NCBI RefSeq assembly: GCF_023283535.1
Contig: NZ_JAKILT010000010.1
Location: 56,413-120,412, forward strand
DNA: 64,000 nt
Reading direction: 5' to 3'
DNA from: Shewanella sairae
GTDB taxonomy: Bacteria; Pseudomonadota; Gammaproteobacteria; Enterobacterales; Shewanellaceae
Every line of letters begins with the position of its first letter. Position 1 is the stretch's first letter. The position numbers were made by a program, and so were the translations under genes. Positions 19,041 to 29,781 of this stretch are shown piece after piece. Under the pieces are notes generated by a model. That model was not told the origin of the DNA. It saw only the letters and a program-made list of their open reading frames with translations, and searched no databases.

Positions 19041-19067
19041 AAGCCCCTATATTTAGGGGCTTTTTAT
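19041..19067 (-). terminator. Bidirectional terminator after purL
   Basis: AAGCCCCTA / TAGGGGCTT 9-bp stem with loop TATT and an A-run before and T-run after, so it works in both directions. It lies 40 bases after the purL stop. Confidence 0.9.
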
Positions 19068-19101
19068 TAGCAAGCGATTGTTTACATCAGCAAACAGTAT
19101 A

Positions 19102-22100
19102 TTAGCCGACTGACTTTCTCACATTGCGGAACATTCTCATCCAAGGGCTATCTTCACCCCAAGATTCTGGGTGCCATGAGTTAGCAACCGTTCTAAATAC
19201 ACGTTCAGGATGCGGCATCATGATCGTCACGCGACCGTCAGTTGAGCTCAATGCGGTAATCGCATTTGGCGAGCCATTCGGGTTTTGCGGATACTGAGTA
19301 GCAATTTGACCATTACCGTCAACATAACGCAGTGCAATGGTACCTGACGCTTCAGCAGCGGCTAACGCTTCAGGCGATGCAAACTCAGCACGTCCTTCAC
19401 CGTGTGATACGGCAATCGGCATACGTGAACCTTCCATGCCTTGGAAGAACAATGACGGACTCTTCTGCACTTCAACCAAACTGAAACGCGCTTCAAAACG
19501 CTCAGAGCGGTTACGTACGAAGTGTGGCCATAGCTCGGTGCCAGGAATAATGTCTTTAAGGTTAGACAACATCTGACAACCATTACACACACCAAGCGAG
19601 AAGCTATCGTTACGTTCAAAGAATTGGCTAAACTGCTCACGAGCACGCTCGTTAAACAAAATTGATTTAGCCCAACCTTCACCCGCGCCTAGGACGTCAC
19701 CGTAAGAGAAACCACCACACGCCACTAAACCTTGGAACTGCTCAAGACTAATACGGCCGCTTAGGATGTCACTCATGTGTACGTCCATCGCTTCGAAACC
19801 GGCGCGGTCAAATGCAGCCGCCATTTCAATATGCGAGTTAACGCCTTGCTCACGTAAGATAGCCATCTTAGGTGCAGCGCCTTTTAAGATAAATGGCGCT
19901 GCAACGTCTTCACTCGGATCAAAACTTAAATCAACGGTTAGACCTAAGTCCTTGGTGTCTTGCTTAAGCTCAAACTCTTCTTTAGCACATTCAGGGTTGT
20001 CACGTAACGCCTGCATGCGATATGTGGTTTCAGCCCAAATAGTACGTAGTGAAGTACGCGTTTCAGTGAGTACTTCACGGGCGCTATCAAAGATAGCAAT
20101 GCTGTCAGTGTCAGTCAGTTCAGCAACTTTGTGGCAAGGCACGCCTGCTGCGGCAAACTTTTCAGTGATAATCGCGGCGTCTTGACGACGAACCTGAATC
20201 ACCGCGCCTAGCTCTTCGTTAAACAAGCGTTCAACGTCAGTACCAGTCAGTGCACTTAAATCAACATTTAGACCTGTGTGACCGGCAAACGCCATTTCAA
20301 CCAATGTGGTATATAGACCGCCATCGCTTCTATCGTGATACGCAATAATCGACTTATCAGCAATCATTGGCTGAATGGTTTCGAAGAAGCCTTTCAGGGT
20401 TGCTGAGTTATCAAGATCTGGGGCGATATCACCTAGCTCGCTGTAAACCTGCGCTAAACAAGAACCACCTAAGCGGTTCTGGCCAAGACCAAGGTCAAGC
20501 AGTAACAAGTCTGTGTCACCTTTATCGGTGCGCAGCTCTGGGGTTACTGTATTGCGAACATCTTGCACCACACCAAATGCAGTGATAACTAATGACATAG
20601 GCGAGGTCACAGCCTTTTGAACGCCGTTTTCTTCCCAAGCCGTTTTCATCGACATTGAGTCTTTACCTACTGGGATTGTCAGCGACAAATCAGGGCATAA
20701 CTCTTCACCGATGGCTTTAACTGCTTGGTAAAGACCCGCGTCTTCACCTGGGTGACCCGCTGGCGACATCCAGTTCGCAGATAGCTTAACGCGCTTGAAC
20801 GAGCCGATATCGGTACCCGCAATGTTCATAATGGATTCAGCTACCGCCATACGCGCCGATGCGCCAAAGTCTAGTAATGCAAGCGGTGTACGCTCGCCAA
20901 TAGACATGGCTTCACCCGTGTATGAGTCGTAGCTTGATGCGGTAACCGCGCAATCGGCTACCGGTACCTGCCATGGGCCCACCATTTGGTCACGGTTAAC
21001 TAAGCCTGTTACTGTTCTGTCACCAATGGTGATAAGGAAGGTTTTCTCGGCAATCGTTGGCAAACGCAGTAAACGGTGCGCCGCTTCTTTCACTTCAATA
21101 CCTGATTGGTCAAGTGCTGCAGAGTTAGCTTTTGCGCTCACCACATCGCGGCTCATCTTAGGCGCTTTGCCTAATAGCACTTCAAGTGGCAAATCGATTG
21201 GATGGTTTTCAAAGTGCTCATCACTTAGAACAAGCTCTTTTTCTGCTGTAGCCACACCCACAACCGCAAACGGCGCGCGCTCACGCTGACAAATTTGAGT
21301 AAATAGCTCGATGTTCTCTGGTGCAATTGACATCACATAACGCTCTTGTGACTCGTTACACCAAATCTCTAATGGGCTCATACCTGGCTCATCAGATGGT
21401 ACTTTACGTAGCTCAAACTTACCGCCACGCTCACCGTCATTCACAAGCTCAGGGAAAGCGTTTGATAATCCGCCTGCGCCCACATCGTGAATAAACTGGA
21501 TTGGGTTGTCATCACCCATCTGCCAGCAGCGGTCGATAACCTCTTGGCAACGACGCTCCATTTCTGGGTTCTCACGCTGCACAGAAGCAAAGTCCAAATC
21601 TTCACTCGACTGACCCGATGTCATTGATGACGCCGCGCCGCCGCCCAAACCGATATTCATCGCTGGGCCGCCAAGTACCACTAGCTTAGCGCCAACGGTG
21701 ATCTCGCCTTTTTGTACATGCTCTTCGCGGATATTACCTAAACCACCAGCAAGCATGATTGGCTTATGGTAACCGCGCACTTCAACACCGTTATGGCTGT
21801 TAACTTCTTGCTCGTAAGTACGGAAGTAACCCACCAACGCCGGACGACCAAACTCGTTATTAAATGCCGCGCCGCCTAATGGGCCTTCGGTCATAATATC
21901 AAGCGCTGTAACAATGCGATCTGGCTTACCGTAATCCGCTTCCCATGGCTGCACAAAGCCCGGGATCTTAAGGTTTGATACGCTAAAGCCTGTAAGGCCC
22001 GCTTTTGGCTTAGAGCCACGACCAGTTGCGCCTTCGTCACGAATTTCACCACCGCTGCCTGTCGCTGCACCTGGGTACGGGCTAATAGCAGTTGGGTGGT

Positions 22101-22986
22101 TGTGAGTTTCAACCTTCATTAAGATATGCATTGGCTCAGTGTGGTAGCCGTATACACCATCTTGTTTCGGGAAGAAGCGACCTGCTGTAGAGCCTGTCAT
22201 CACCGCAGCGTTATCTTTATAGGCAGATAGCACGTTATCAGGTGTCTTCTCGAAGGTATTTTTGATCATCTTGAACAATGATTTTGGCTGAACTTCACCA
22301 TCGATTGTCCAATCTGCATTAAAGATTTTATGACGACAATGCTCTGAGTTTGCCTGAGCAAACATCATTAGCTCGATGTCATTAGGGTTACGACCTAATC
22401 GAGTAAAGTTCTCAACTAGGTAGTCTATTTCGTCTTCAGCAAGCGCTAAACCAAGCTTAATGTTAGCTTGCTCTAGTGCCACTCGGCCTTGGGTAAGCAC
22501 ATCAACGCTAGTGAACTTTGTCGGCTCTGTGCGCGCAAACAATACGCTTGCTTCATCAAAGCTTGTTAAAATCACTTCAACCATACGGTCATGCAGTAAT
22601 GCCGTTAATGCTTTAGTTTGTTCGCCGCTTAGTTCATCGCTCTCAACATAATAGGCAATACCACGCTCTAGGCGCTTTACCTTATTCAGACCACAATTGT
22701 GGGCAATGTCTGTTGCTTTTGATGACCAAGGAGAAATGGTGCCGGGACGGGGTGTAACGAAGTGGAGATGACCTTCTGGCGTGTGCGCTTCAATAGCGGG
22801 GCCGTAGGTTAGGATTTTTTCAAGCTGTTGACTTTCTTCTTCATTTAACGATTCATTTAAATCAGCTAAATGGACAAACTCAGCATAGATTTGGCGCACT
22901 GGCAGTGCTGCCGATTCACAAGCTTGCATCAGCTTCTGGACTCTAAACGCCGAAAGTGCAGGGGCTCCGCGGATGATCTCCATCAC
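19102..22986 (-). CDS. purL: Phosphoribosylformylglycinamidine synthase
   Basis: 1294 residues, the size of the large single-chain PurL of gammaproteobacteria (E. coli 1295). It starts [15 protein letters not shown]. It combines an N-terminal PurS-like part, two AIR-synthase-like ATP-binding halves ([35 protein letters not shown]) and a C-terminal glutaminase domain with nucleophile Cys in [13 protein letters not shown] and His/Glu in [11 protein letters not shown]. It converts FGAR, glutamine and ATP to FGAM in purine synthesis. Monocistronic and convergent with the small unit at 18551. A weak PurR-like half site lies near 23041. Confidence 0.98.
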   Translation of the reverse strand: MMEIIRGAPALSAFRVQKLMQACESAALPVRQIYAEFVHLADLNESLNEEESQQLEKILTYGPAIEAHTPEGHLHFVTPRPGTISPWSSKATDIAHNCGLNKVKRLERGIAYYVESDELSGEQTKALTALLHDRMVEVILTSFDEASVLFARTEPTKFTSVDVLTQGRVALEQANIKLGLALAEDEIDYLVENFTRLGRNPNDIELMMFAQANSEHCRHKIFNADWTIDGEVQPKSLFKMIKNTFEKTPDNVLSAYKDNAAVMTGSTAGRFFPKQDGVYGYHTEPMHILMKVETHNHPTAISPYPGAATGSGGEIRDEGATGRGSKPKAGLTGFSVSNLKIPGFVQPWEADYGKPDRIVTALDIMTEGPLGGAAFNNEFGRPALVGYFRTYEQEVNSHNGVEVRGYHKPIMLAGGLGNIREEHVQKGEITVGAKLVVLGGPAMNIGLGGGAASSMTSGQSSEDLDFASVQRENPEMERRCQEVIDRCWQMGDDNPIQFIHDVGAGGLSNAFPELVNDGERGGKFELRKVPSDEPGMSPLEIWCNESQERYVMSIAPENIELFTQICQRERAPFAVVGVATAEKELVLSDEHFENHPIDLPLEVLLGKAPKMSRDVVSAKANSAALDQSGIEVKEAAHRLLRLPTIAEKTFLITIGDRTVTGLVNRDQMVGPWQVPVADCAVTASSYDSYTGEAMSIGERTPLALLDFGASARMAVAESIMNIAGTDIGSFKRVKLSANWMSPAGHPGEDAGLYQAVKAIGEELCPDLSLTIPVGKDSMSMKTAWEENGVQKAVTSPMSLVITAFGVVQDVRNTVTPELRTDKGDTDLLLLDLGLGQNRLGGSCLAQVYSELGDIAPDLDNSATLKGFFETIQPMIADKSIIAYHDRSDGGLYTTLVEMAFAGHTGLNVDLSALTGTDVERLFNEELGAVIQVRRQDAAIITEKFAAAGVPCHKVAELTDTDSIAIFDSAREVLTETRTSLRTIWAETTYRMQALRDNPECAKEEFELKQDTKDLGLTVDLSFDPSEDVAAPFILKGAAPKMAILREQGVNSHIEMAAAFDRAGFEAMDVHMSDILSGRISLEQFQGLVACGGFSYGDVLGAGEGWAKSILFNERAREQFSQFFERNDSFSLGVCNGCQMLSNLKDIIPGTELWPHFVRNRSERFEARFSLVEVQKSPSLFFQGMEGSRMPIAVSHGEGRAEFASPEALAAAEASGTIALRYVDGNGQIATQYPQNPNGSPNAITALSSTDGRVTIMMPHPERVFRTVANSWHPESWGEDSPWMRMFRNVRKSVG

Positions 22987-23289
22987 GTCTTTTCACCTTA
23001 TATATTATAATTGCAGGGTCAGATCTGGGCGCTATTATAGGGAAATGTTTGTCACAAATCATCAGTAGTCGCTATAGAAAACAGTGTTTCCTGTACAGGA
23101 AAAAGACCCGAGCTATTTATTCAAATTGAAGGGGCTGTTCCTCTGCAAATATTGAAATTGAGTTCATACTCAAACTAAGGCTCACCGACTCACTTGCCAT
23201 TTTTTTACGCCAACCAAGATTGTGGTATAATCAGCGGCTATTTCTTCTATTCTTAATAATTTAAGTTAAGCGCTAACAAAAAATAATCC
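22987..23289. promoter_or_regulatory. Divergent promoter region of purL and mltF
   Basis: Towards mltF, TATAAT at 23226-23231 is preceded by TGG, making an extended -10. Towards purL, the minus strand reads CTATAATAG with the -10 at 23034-23039. ACAAACATTTCC on the minus strand near 23041-23054 is a weak partial match to a PurR box. No ORF is seen. Confidence 0.5.
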
Positions 23290-24729
23290 ATGAAAAAACT
23301 CTTACTGACTCTATGTTGTATCACTTTACTGGCCGCTTGCCAGAAAGTTGTCGTGGAGCCAGAACAGCCAGCTTACATTGCTGAGCCAACTGAATTAGTT
23401 GTTGGTACCTTATATGGTCCACAGATCTTCTTTACCTCAGGGCAAGGAGATTCGGGTTACGACTATGAAATGGCACAGCGCTTTGCCAAATACCTTGATC
23501 TTGATTTGCAGATGAAGCCGTTTGCCAATATTGGTGAGCTTTATGCAGCCTTGAAAAAAGGCGAGATTGATATTATTGCTGCAGGCTTAGGTGATACCCC
23601 TGCCAGACGAGAGCAATTTAGAGTGGGTCCACCACTTTACCGAGTCAATCAAGTATTGGTGTATCGCCAAGGCACCCCTATCCCGAAAAACATCAATAAC
23701 CTTGATGGCGAGATCACAGTTATTACCGATTCAGCATTTGTTGATACGTTAACCGAATTGCAAAAGTCCAACCCAGATTTAGTGTGGAATCAGGAAAAAG
23801 ACAAAGATGCTGAAGAACTCCTTGCCATGATTGCTACCGGTGATATTCCATATACTATTGCCGACTCTACCAGCTTAGACATTAATCGCCGCTTTATGCC
23901 TGAACTACGTGAAGGCATAGTACTAAGAGAAAAACAGCCTGTTGTATGGTTATTGCCAGCCAATAATAGTGACAAGCTGATGAGCCAATTATTGGCTTTT
24001 TGGCATACAGAAAAACGCAGTGGTACTCTGGCTCACCTTAATGAAAAGTATTTTGCCCATGTAAAGCGCTTTGATTATGTTGATACTCGCGCCTTTATTC
24101 GTGCTATCGATAATAAACTACCAAAGTATCAAGCGACCTTTGAAAAATACGCCGGAGATATCGACTGGCGCAAACTCGCGGCAACGGCATATCAAGAATC
24201 TCATTGGAATCCCAATGCACGCTCGCCTACTGGTGTACGCGGCTTAATGATGCTGACCTTGCCTACCGCTAAGCAGATGGGGATTAAAAACCGACTCGAC
24301 CCATACCAAAGCATTCAAGGCGGCGCAAAATACTTAAACAGTATGCTTGAGCGTTTGCCTGAGTCGATCCCTGCCAGCCAACGCATGTGGTTTGCCCTCG
24401 CCTCTTATAATATAGGCTTAGGTCATGTGGAAGATGCCCGCAAACTGGCACAAGCTCAAGGTTTAAACCCGAGTGCATGGCGCGATGTAAAATCAGTATT
24501 ACCGCTGCTACAAAAGCGCAAATATTACAAAAAGACACGTTACGGTTATGCCCGTGGCAATGAAGCGGTGCATTATGTCGATAGTATTCGCCGTTATTAC
24601 GACACGCTTGTGTGGATCGACAATCAAAATAAATTGATTGAGCTTGAGAAAGCGCCATTTCAAACCGCAGAAAATACCGAAGCAGAATCAATACAACCTG
24701 CAGACCTTACTCAGCCACAACAGCCCTGA
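23290..24729 (+). CDS. mltF: Membrane-bound lytic murein transglycosylase F
   Basis: 479 residues. Lipoprotein-like N-terminus [17 protein letters not shown] (Cys17 lipobox). An ABC-substrate-binding-like domain ([29 protein letters not shown], about residues 35-265) is followed by an SLT lytic transglycosylase domain with catalytic Glu in [22 protein letters not shown] and [25 protein letters not shown]. It cleaves peptidoglycan glycan strands at the outer membrane, forming 1,6-anhydromuropeptides. The stop codon lies inside an 18-bp degenerate tandem repeat. Confidence 0.96.
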   Translation: MKKLLLTLCCITLLAACQKVVVEPEQPAYIAEPTELVVGTLYGPQIFFTSGQGDSGYDYEMAQRFAKYLDLDLQMKPFANIGELYAALKKGEIDIIAAGLGDTPARREQFRVGPPLYRVNQVLVYRQGTPIPKNINNLDGEITVITDSAFVDTLTELQKSNPDLVWNQEKDKDAEELLAMIATGDIPYTIADSTSLDINRRFMPELREGIVLREKQPVVWLLPANNSDKLMSQLLAFWHTEKRSGTLAHLNEKYFAHVKRFDYVDTRAFIRAIDNKLPKYQATFEKYAGDIDWRKLAATAYQESHWNPNARSPTGVRGLMMLTLPTAKQMGIKNRLDPYQSIQGGAKYLNSMLERLPESIPASQRMWFALASYNIGLGHVEDARKLAQAQGLNPSAWRDVKSVLPLLQKRKYYKKTRYGYARGNEAVHYVDSIRRYYDTLVWIDNQNKLIELEKAPFQTAENTEAESIQPADLTQPQQP

Positions 24730-24827
24730 GCTAATAAACAGCCCTGAGCGAATAAACAACCTTGAGCCCGTTAACAACCCTGAGCTAATAAACAGCTTTG
24801 AGATCATAAACAGCTTGAGCCTATGAT
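24721..24827. repeat. Degenerate 18-bp tandem repeat over the mltF stop
   Basis: About six copies of a unit close to CAGCCCTGAGCTAATAAA begin at 24721. The mltF stop TGA is inside the first copy. Copies differ at one to seven positions, so the array is old. Confidence 0.85.
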
Positions 24828-25138
24828 TAGCCGCGAGTAGCTAAACAGCCATTAGCATAGATAATGGCTATGCCTCACAAAGTAACTCACTGCGACTAAT
24901 ACCGTAATGAAAGCCTAGCATTGTTAGGCTTTCATTATCCGCGACTTTCCACGAGGTTACACCAATCAGTAAAATATTCGGTAATTTCATCAAAGATTAA
25001 TAACACTCACGTAGACTTTCCTCATCTAACTTGATACATAGAAGTTGATAAATAACTAAAAATATCGAATAGAACAAAATAAAGCGCACTCTGACATGAG
25101 TGTTAAGACGGATACAGCGTCAAATAAGTGAGGTCAAT
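24828..25138. other. Intergenic region with two hairpins
   Basis: AGCCATTA / TAATGGCT pairs around 24850-24872, and a 12-bp perfect stem lies at 24906-24936. The rest, up to the small ORF at 25139, is AT-rich without a recognisable gene. Confidence 0.5.
24906..24936 (+). terminator. Terminator-like hairpin after mltF
   Basis: AATGAAAGCCTA / TAGGCTTTCATT 12-bp perfect stem with a 7-base loop. The T-run is weak. Probable transcription end of mltF. Confidence 0.55.
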
Positions 25139-25276
25139 ATGAGAAAAAAAGCGATTAATAATGTTGCGGCACGTCGTCGTAGCCAATTGAAAACCCGCCA
25201 TCAAAAAGTACTCAGTCGTCAAAAGCAGTTCTTCGTTTTTATTAAGCCAGCTGAAGATGCTTTCTTTAATCCATAA
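25139..25276 (+). CDS. Small basic protein of 45 residues
   Basis: ATG follows GTGAGGTCAAT, a clear ribosome site, and the ORF encodes a 45-residue protein. The first 30 residues are strongly basic (MRKKAINNVAARRRSQLK, HQKVLSRQKQ) and the end is hydrophobic and acidic (FFVFIKPAEDAFFNP). It might bind nucleic acid or ribosomes, but no family is recognised. It is convergent with tadA, 16 bases away. Confidence 0.6.
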   Translation: MRKKAINNVAARRRSQLKTRHQKVLSRQKQFFVFIKPAEDAFFNP

Positions 25277-25292
25277 CTATTAGCAGAGAAAC

Positions 25293-25820
25293 CTATTTAG
25301 CAGCATTCCCCTCTTCTTCTAACGCTTGTTGCTTTGCTAACGCTTTTGCTGCCTTTATCTCTTTTCTGCGGCGTCTAAAAAAGGCACTTAGCTGCTCAGC
25401 GCATTCTTGCTCTAACACGCCAGAGCTGACTTCAACTAAATGGTTAAAGGCACTGTGGCGTACAATATCGATTACGGTTCCAGCTGCGCCGGTTTTCAGA
25501 TCTTTTGCGCCAAACACTAAGCGGTTAACCCGTGAATGCACAATCGCTCCGGCACACATAGCGCAAGGCTCAAGCGTCACATATAAAGTCGTATCGAGCA
25601 GGCGGTAGTTTTGCATTATCTTTCCAGCTTGACGTAAACACTGCATTTCAGCGTGGGCACTTGGGTCATGCAAACCTATACTGAAATTAAAACCAGCACT
25701 AACCACTTCACCGTCTTTCACCAGCACGGCGCCAACAGGTACTTCGCCCCTTGCTTCAGCCTTTGTCGCCATCTCCATTGCCATTTTCATGAAATGGATA
25801 TCCTGTTGCTCTTGTGACAA
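25293..25820 (-). CDS. tadA: tRNA adenosine(34) deaminase
   Basis: 175 residues of the CDA/TadA deaminase fold. Zinc and proton-shuttle residues are in HAE (His56, Glu58) and PCAMCAGA (Cys86, Cys89). It converts A34 to inosine in the anticodon of tRNA-Arg(ACG) and is normally essential. There is a slightly extended basic C-terminus (RRRRKEIKAAKALAKQQ). Confidence 0.95.
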   Translation of the reverse strand: MSQEQQDIHFMKMAMEMATKAEARGEVPVGAVLVKDGEVVSAGFNFSIGLHDPSAHAEMQCLRQAGKIMQNYRLLDTTLYVTLEPCAMCAGAIVHSRVNRLVFGAKDLKTGAAGTVIDIVRHSAFNHLVEVSSGVLEQECAEQLSAFFRRRRKEIKAAKALAKQQALEEEGNAAK

Positions 25821-25975
25821 TTTACGCCTCTAACTTTTAATCAAATAACCAATAATATTATTAACCAAACTATTGGCACTCAGAGCACTCAGCTTGGATT
25901 AATTAGGCTGCTATTATAACAAGCTTTAATCACTAGCGAGTCACCTATTGCTGAAATTGATCATGCCTATACATA

Positions 25976-27907
25976 TTAAATATTCCCTAACCACTTTACT
26001 TCATCCACTCGTGTGCCAAAAAAACTCGCCCCAGCCACCGTATGGTGACCATAATCATAAAAGTATTTCTGATAATCATCATCTATGGCGTAGCACACCT
26101 GCTCTTGCTGATTGCAAACATAGTCCATTCTATCAAGCAGCATGACACCAGCATGTTTTTCAGCAACCCTAGCTAAGGTACTATTGGCTTTTTGGGTAAA
26201 AAGCTTGAATTCGCGATGCGAGAATTGTTCGAAATGCTTTTGGTTAATTTTAGTTATCTCAACACTCGAAATATTGTTTGCTCCCCGCTCTTGGGCTAAC
26301 AGATGAAAAAGAAAGTCGGCATAAGTTCGTTGACCAAACTCTTCAAACTCATAAATGTTCTTAACCAGTATCGGTCTTTTATTGTCAGCTAATAAACGTG
26401 ATACCAATGCTTCAATTTTCAGTAAATCCTGTGGCTTATATTGCGACGCAAGCATAATCGCATCGGCTAATTTGTAGTTTGGTGAGCTAAAGAAAGTCTC
26501 ATCGATTTGTCCTATTTCACTGCCAAAACGGGCTAATTGAAATTGAGCTAATGTTGCTTTGCTGCTTGAGAGGACATTGAATAGGTCTTTGGAATGAGAG
26601 TTACCGACTATTAACAAGCGCCCTCTATTATCAGCGGTATCAAACCACTGGGTTCGGTCAAATTGGTTCTGGTCGACACCGTAATTTTGATCGCCACTTA
26701 AGCTACGCAAGTGTCGCCAGCTATCAGCGCCAAGCTCCCGATTATCCGGCTGATAAGATTTCACCATCAGCTCCAAATAAGCATCGTTTGATTTATAAAG
26801 CTGCTGAGTATCAACCCAAAGCCCACCTGCAATAAATAGCGCCGTGAATAATCCACCACCAGTAAAAATAAATTGCCTACTGTAAGCTTGTCTATTTCTA
26901 AAAGGCATTTCCACAAAGCGCCAACTAAGGTAAGACAGCAGCGCAATGCCCGCACACAGCAATAGCATTAGCAACAAAGATGGCTCTGTAAAGCTGCGGT
27001 ACTTCACAAAGGCAAACACGGGCTGATGCCATAAATACGCGCTATAACTGATTAAGCCTACCCCAACAAACAACTTATAACTAAGCAGCTTATGTACCCA
27101 GGTACCCTGCTGGGCAAACAATATAATCAATACGGTTCCAGTTGTGGGCAGCAAGGCATAAACACTGGGAAAAGGGATTGCGGCATCGAAAATAAAGATA
27201 GAAATTAAAATCAGCAACAAACCTAGAACGCTGCAAGCATTCTTTCGCTTTAATGACATCCAATTAGGTGTATTTTTACTGAGAAAAAACGCTGCAAACA
27301 CACCAATGAGTAGCTCCCAGCCTCGGGTCGGTAACAGATAAAAATTGGCAGTCGGAGCATTAAAAGCCGCCCATTGAGCTAAAGATAAACTCAGCAGGAA
27401 AATAACCGCTAAGGTGATTAAAATAATTCGTTTCCCCCTGCCCCACAGCAGCATCAATAACAAAGGGAAAAAGATATAGTACTGCTCTTCAACCGCTAAA
27501 CTCCATGTGTGTAAAAGTGGCTTGAGTTCTGCTGCAGTATCAAAATAATCACTTTCTAGCCAGAATAGAATATTGGATGAAAAGGTCGCAACGGCGACGA
27601 TACTTTGAAAGAAATCTTGCAGATCCAGTGGCATTAACCATAACCATGCAAAAGGGATACAAGCAACCACCACAAAGAAAAGTACTGGTAAGATCCGTCT
27701 GGCACGACGTTCATAAAAATTAAGAATGCTAAATTTGTCTTGTTCAAGCTCACCAAGAATAATACTAGTGATTAAATAGCCGCTTATCACGAAAAAAACA
27801 TCCACCCCAACAAAGCCACCGCTAAACAAGCTAAAACCAGCATGAAACAAGATCACCGGGATCACCGCTAACGCTCTTAATCCATCTATTTCAGCTCTGT
27901 ACTGCAT
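25976..27907 (-). CDS. OafA/YrhL-type acyltransferase with C-terminal SGNH domain
   Basis: 643 residues from the ATG at 27907, chosen over a TTG at 27928 because AGGGAG precedes it. The N-terminal acyltransferase-3 domain (MQYRAEIDGLRALAVIPVILFHAG, FFVISGYLIT, RRARRILPV, EEQYYIFFPLLL) has about ten membrane segments. A periplasmic SGNH-like domain follows, with GNSHSKDL as block I and DYGHHTVAGA near the C-terminus. Such fusions O-acetylate surface polysaccharides such as LPS O-antigen or other glycans. No glycan gene cluster is adjacent, so the target is unknown. Confidence 0.9.
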   Translation of the reverse strand: MQYRAEIDGLRALAVIPVILFHAGFSLFSGGFVGVDVFFVISGYLITSIILGELEQDKFSILNFYERRARRILPVLFFVVVACIPFAWLWLMPLDLQDFFQSIVAVATFSSNILFWLESDYFDTAAELKPLLHTWSLAVEEQYYIFFPLLLMLLWGRGKRIILITLAVIFLLSLSLAQWAAFNAPTANFYLLPTRGWELLIGVFAAFFLSKNTPNWMSLKRKNACSVLGLLLILISIFIFDAAIPFPSVYALLPTTGTVLIILFAQQGTWVHKLLSYKLFVGVGLISYSAYLWHQPVFAFVKYRSFTEPSLLLMLLLCAGIALLSYLSWRFVEMPFRNRQAYSRQFIFTGGGLFTALFIAGGLWVDTQQLYKSNDAYLELMVKSYQPDNRELGADSWRHLRSLSGDQNYGVDQNQFDRTQWFDTADNRGRLLIVGNSHSKDLFNVLSSSKATLAQFQLARFGSEIGQIDETFFSSPNYKLADAIMLASQYKPQDLLKIEALVSRLLADNKRPILVKNIYEFEEFGQRTYADFLFHLLAQERGANNISSVEITKINQKHFEQFSHREFKLFTQKANSTLARVAEKHAGVMLLDRMDYVCNQQEQVCYAIDDDYQKYFYDYGHHTVAGASFFGTRVDEVKWLGNI

Positions 27908-27988
27908 AGGTAAACTCCCTGTAAACAATAGAATCCCTTTGATTATTTATAGTTGAATAAACATGCCCCTACTAATTTAGGCCCATAA

Positions 27989-28022
27989 AAAAACGCGTTC
28001 ATATGGCTATGAACGCGTTTTT
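27989..28022. terminator. Bidirectional terminator downstream of guaA
   Basis: AAAAACGCGTTCATA / TATGAACGCGTTTTT 15-bp perfect stem with a 4-base loop. It lies between the guaA stop and the acyltransferase start. Confidence 0.88.
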
Positions 28023-28081
28023 ATTATCGATATCATTCAGACCTATGTAGGTCTCAACGTTAATGGGTTAGGCGTGAGCCA

Positions 28082-29659
28082 TTATTCCCACTCAATCGTT
28101 GCTGGTGGTTTACCTGAAATGTCGTAAACAACACGTGAAATACCATCAACTTCGTTAATAATACGGTTAGATACACGACCTAGGAAATCATAAGGTAAGT
28201 GTGCCCAATGCGCTGTCATAAAGTCGATAGTTTCAACTGCACGTAGTGAAACAACCCAGTCGTACTTACGACCGTCGCCCATTACACCTACAGAACGAAC
28301 AGGTAAGAATACAGTAAATGCTTGGCTTACTTTATTATAAAGATCAGCTTTGTGTAGCTCTTCGATGAAAATCGCGTCAGCTAGACGTAGCAAGTCACAG
28401 TATTCTTTCTTTACTTCGCCAAGAACACGTACGCCAAGACCTGGTCCTGGGAACGGGTGACGATAAAGCATGTCGTATGGAAGACCTAGCTCTAGACCAA
28501 TCTTACGCACTTCATCTTTAAACAGTTCACGTAATGGCTCAACCAGGCCCATTGCCATATCATCTGGCAAACCGCCAACGTTATGGTGTGACTTAATGCA
28601 GTGTGCCTTACCTGTTGCGCTACCAGCAGACTCGATAACGTCTGGGTAGATAGTGCCTTGAGCAAGCCATTTAGCGTTAACGCATTTCTTTGATTCTTCA
28701 TCGAAGATCTCAACGAATACACGGCCAATGATCTTACGCTTAGCTTCAGGTTCAGCTTCGCCAGCCATTGCATCTAGGAAACGGTTTTCAGCATCAACAT
28801 GGACGATGTTCAGACCGAAGTGGTCACCAAACATATCCATAACTTGCTGCGCTTCGTTTAGACGTAGTAGACCGTTATCAACAAATACACATGTTAGCTT
28901 GTCACCAATTGCGCGGTGTAAAAGCATAGCAACTACTGATGAATCAACACCACCAGATAGACCTAAGATAACTTCGTCATCACCGATCTGCTCTTTTAAG
29001 CGCTCTACCGCATCTTCAATAATTGAAGCAGGTTTCCAGTTTGCTGGACAAGCACAGATCTCAAGGGCGAAATGCTCAAGCATACGCTTACCTTGACGAG
29101 TGTGAGTCACTTCAGGGTGGAACTGCACGCCGTAGAACTGCTTGTCTTCATTTGCCATAGCTGCAAATGGGCAAGTTTCAGTCTTAGCAACTGCAACGAA
29201 ACCTTCTGGGATTTCAGATACTTTGTCACCGTGGCTCATCCATACGTCAAGTAGTGGCTTGCCAGTTTCGCTAACTGCATCTTCAATCGCTTTAAATAGC
29301 GCTGATTCAGCTTGTAGTTCTACTTGCGCATAACCAAACTCGCCTTCACCCACACCTTGAATAACTTTACCACCAAGCTGCTCAGACATGGTTTGCATGC
29401 CGTAACAAATACCTAGTACAGGTACGCCAGCGTTAAACACATATTCAGGTGCACGTGGTGAGTTCTCAGCGGTAACACTTTCAGGGCCACCGGCTAAGAT
29501 AATGCCGTTTGGAGCGAATTCACGAATTTGCTCTTCAGAAACATCCCAAGCCCAAAGTTCACAATACACACCGATTTCACGAATGCGACGGGCGATCAGT
29601 TGAGTGTATTGCGATCCAAAATCTAAAATGAGGATCTTATGCTCATGAATGTTGCTCAT
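28082..29659 (-). CDS. guaA: GMP synthase (glutamine-hydrolysing)
   Basis: 525 residues from the ATG at 29659, matching the E. coli length; an in-frame start nine codons upstream is less likely. The class I glutaminase domain has Cys85 in GICYGMQ and HPEV. The ATP-pyrophosphatase domain has the P-loop [10 protein letters not shown], and the dimerisation domain ends in PPATIEWE. It makes GMP from XMP, glutamine and ATP. Downstream of guaB on the same strand, with a hairpin between them. Confidence 0.98.
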   Translation of the reverse strand: MSNIHEHKILILDFGSQYTQLIARRIREIGVYCELWAWDVSEEQIREFAPNGIILAGGPESVTAENSPRAPEYVFNAGVPVLGICYGMQTMSEQLGGKVIQGVGEGEFGYAQVELQAESALFKAIEDAVSETGKPLLDVWMSHGDKVSEIPEGFVAVAKTETCPFAAMANEDKQFYGVQFHPEVTHTRQGKRMLEHFALEICACPANWKPASIIEDAVERLKEQIGDDEVILGLSGGVDSSVVAMLLHRAIGDKLTCVFVDNGLLRLNEAQQVMDMFGDHFGLNIVHVDAENRFLDAMAGEAEPEAKRKIIGRVFVEIFDEESKKCVNAKWLAQGTIYPDVIESAGSATGKAHCIKSHHNVGGLPDDMAMGLVEPLRELFKDEVRKIGLELGLPYDMLYRHPFPGPGLGVRVLGEVKKEYCDLLRLADAIFIEELHKADLYNKVSQAFTVFLPVRSVGVMGDGRKYDWVVSLRAVETIDFMTAHWAHLPYDFLGRVSNRIINEVDGISRVVYDISGKPPATIEWE

Positions 29660-29736
29660 GGGGTACCTTATCTCTATATTCAACATTGTTAACTAACCAA
29701 ACAGCAACACTCTTTGAGTTGTCTATTTGGCTTAAT

Positions 29737-29765
29737 TTAAAGGCGACTCTATATGTCGCCTTTAA
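29737..29765 (-). terminator. Hairpin between guaB and guaA
   Basis: TTAAAGGCGAC / GTCGCCTTTAA 11-bp perfect stem with a 7-base loop. The T-run is poor, so it may attenuate or stabilise mRNA and not fully terminate. Confidence 0.5.
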
Positions 29766-29781
29766 TATCTAAAACACTAAA

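Noticed and set aside
19766..20185. 139-codon plus-strand ORF within purL
   Set aside because: Lies wholly inside the strongly conserved purL gene on the opposite strand; composition is that of an antisense shadow.
23041..23054. PurR box upstream of purL
   Set aside because: Only the central CAAAC-TTT part matches the 16-bp consensus; too weak to list as a site.
24638..24826. 62-codon ORF ending in hexapeptide repeats NSPELI-like
   Set aside because: It begins inside mltF in another frame without a ribosome site; the repeat pattern comes from the 18-bp DNA array. Kept as a repeat, not a gene.
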